NCBI GenBank assembly: GCA_942493125.1
Contig: OW818667.1
Location: 2,790,001 to 2,854,000 of the forward strand
Origin: Fusibacter_C sp942493125
Lineage (GTDB): Bacteria; Bacillota; Clostridia; Peptostreptococcales; Acidaminobacteraceae
Reading direction: 5' to 3'
DNA: 64,000 nucleotides
Shown here: one piece after another, positions 62,765-64,000 of the stretch
How the letters are laid out: each line of letters begins with the position of its first letter
Numbering within the stretch: the first letter of the stretch is position 1
Position numbers and translations under genes: made by a program
The notes under the pieces: model-generated
The model's database searches: none
Told to the model about the DNA's origin: nothing
What the model saw: only the letters and a program-made list of their open reading frames with translations

Positions 62765-63718
62765 TCAAATATCAGAGTGAATTGTTCTTTTTACTGAAAG
62801 CATAATTGGATCGAAATGTTTTTTCCAAAACTTGTTAGCAAATAGATTTGAGGTTTCATAATCTACATGAAAACTAGATATTTCAGTTTTTGCATGAAAA
62901 TTTGAAGCTTCGATTAACAATTGAATGCCTATGTTGCTATTTCTATATTGCTCTAAAATATAAGTCCCGCTAATCTTACAGCAATTTTTCACAGTCATTT
63001 CGATGATGTCATCATTTTCAGTGAATGACAAAAACATGAATCCAACGATGTTGCCATTGTGTTTCGCTAAAAAAATAGTGTTACGTTCAATATGTTCTAT
63101 TACTTCCTCAAGTGACGTTTCATTTCTTCTTAGAAATATTGGGGAACTAAGATAATACGCCGTTGTTAAGTTTACAAGATTATATAATTTTGTTGCGTCT
63201 TTCATGATGGCTTTTTCAATAACAACCCCTTGATGCATTGCACTATTGAGTGCGGCAAGATCTGAAAAAGCATCCACTACACAGGAACCAAAACCTAAAT
63301 CAAAGAGTGCGTTTTTTAAGAGTAGATCGTCATGTGAAATCGTAAAATAATGCGATTTAATACCCCGCTCAACCCATTCTTCCGCCAGCTTTTGATACAA
63401 CTCAAAATAGATAGCTTCTTTGTTTTCTTGAGTTGAAGCATTTCCGATGTAGGGAACAAATGCACTTTCTTCACCATGAAAATAAAATGTATCATAGAGG
63501 AGATATCCTACAATTTCTTCATCGATTTTGGCAATGACGCCTTGATTAGCTTTTGCGTGCTCGCTTAAATAGTCAAGTAAGTTTGTTGGATGATTTGTCC
63601 AATACGTTATCAAATCATTATTTGAAAAGAATCTTTTGAATTGAATTTGCCATAACGCAAACATAGTCTCTGCAAGATGTGTATTGTTGATTGGCTCTAC
63701 ACTTATTCTTTTATGCAT
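62765..63718 (-). CDS. Large GNAT-like protein (two lobes)
   Basis: 317 residues with an N-terminal GNAT-like half (VGYLLYDTFYF) and a C-terminal half with FMFLSFTENDDIIEMTVKNC, ISGTYILEQYRNSNIGIQLL (degenerate acetyl-CoA loop) and HVDYETSNLFANKFW, as in two-domain GNATs. Start ATG 63718 with AAGGAG; it overlaps the end of the upstream protease gene by 16 bp, so the two are coupled. Confidence 0.75.
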   Translation of the reverse strand: MHKRISVEPINNTHLAETMFALWQIQFKRFFSNNDLITYWTNHPTNLLDYLSEHAKANQGVIAKIDEEIVGYLLYDTFYFHGEESAFVPYIGNASTQENKEAIYFELYQKLAEEWVERGIKSHYFTISHDDLLLKNALFDLGFGSCVVDAFSDLAALNSAMHQGVVIEKAIMKDATKLYNLVNLTTAYYLSSPIFLRRNETSLEEVIEHIERNTIFLAKHNGNIVGFMFLSFTENDDIIEMTVKNCCKISGTYILEQYRNSNIGIQLLIEASNFHAKTEISSFHVDYETSNLFANKFWKKHFDPIMLSVKRTIHSDI

Positions 63719-64000
63719 AAATCTCCTTTCTTTCTTCGGATCACTATAACAAGCCAAAGTACCGCGCTCCAAGTGATTAGCCATATGAGCAGTGACGCAC
63801 CTTTTAGTGTCATTGGAACAAGCGTTGTTACAGTGAAAACAAGACTGGCATGACACAACATGACGATTGGCAAACTTTCAGTATGGCTATAGAGTCTCAC
63901 CATCAGAATTCGATAGGGTGGTAACCATGCAAATAAACGACCTAACAGAATCATTAATGGGAGCACTCCGGTGAAGCTTCCGCTTTCCAAAAACAATATG
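63703..64000 (-). CDS. CPBP-family intramembrane protease, C-terminal part
   Basis: About 97 codons, running off the right edge. It contains YSHTESLPIVMLCHASLVF, matching the second His motif of CPBP (CAAX/ABI-type) proteases, and further hydrophobic helices. The gene starts beyond the window. Confidence 0.75.
   Translation of the reverse strand, partial: ILFLESGSFTGVLPLMILLGRLFAWLPPYRILMVRLYSHTESLPIVMLCHASLVFTVTTLVPMTLKGASLLIWLITWSAVLWLVIVIRRKKGDLCIKE

Overview
The window looks like the chromosome of a motile, anaerobic Gram-positive bacterium, most likely a member of the Clostridia. The evidence is strong AGGAGG ribosome sites, an Lsa-type ABC-F gene with a leader-peptide attenuator, a YesM/YesN two-component pair, a sigma-28-driven flagellin and many intrinsic terminators. 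I cannot name the species. No rRNA, tRNA or CRISPR array was seen.

Layout. 0-6.5 kb: sensor kinase, sigma-54 response regulator, and a beta-propeller diguanylate cyclase that is frameshifted at an A6 run. 6.5-19 kb: ordinary housekeeping and accessory genes (HAD phosphatase, zinc-finger membrane protein, Lsa-like ABC-F with attenuator, MarR plus nitroreductase, DUF2284/RDD pair, YczE-like protein plus lipoprotein, a membrane-anchored clan CD protease candidate, DUF1801).

19.4-35.6 kb is the standout region. It is an AT-rich array of twelve cassettes, all on the + strand, each carrying one gene (one carries two) and separated by thirteen attC-like recombination sites. No integron integrase is encoded in the window, so the array is best described as a CALIN (cluster of attC sites lacking an integrase). 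Its cargo is mostly defence-like: an HNH nuclease, a cytosine-methyltransferase homologue without its catalytic cysteine fused to an Mrr-like nuclease, a PHP-ATPase with a small partner, a P-loop STAND-like ATPase, a nuclease-like/GHKL fusion, an HsdR_N-like nuclease/P-loop protein, a TIR-like protein, a zinc-ribbon/deoxyribosyltransferase-like protein, and several orphans. A truncated acetyltransferase gene marks the eroded 3' edge.

35.7-41.5 kb: a kinase, a membrane protein, and a complete 2,645-bp IS21-family element with a 6-bp target duplication that splits a DUF4287/DUF5655 gene, followed by an esterase. 41.5-50.7 kb: a glycan utilisation locus (YesM/YesN, solute-binding lipoprotein, two permeases, GH5, GH30). 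50.8-56.2 kb: a secreted protein, an LRR lipoprotein, then a heliorhodopsin, a flagellin with two tandem sigma-28 promoters, and an XRE regulator fused to a CarH-type B12 light-sensing module. Together these last three suggest a light-related neighbourhood. 56.2-64 kb: nitroreductase, numerous GNAT acetyltransferases, isochorismatase-type hydrolase, cupin, acetamidase, FMN reductase, and a partial CPBP protease at the right edge.
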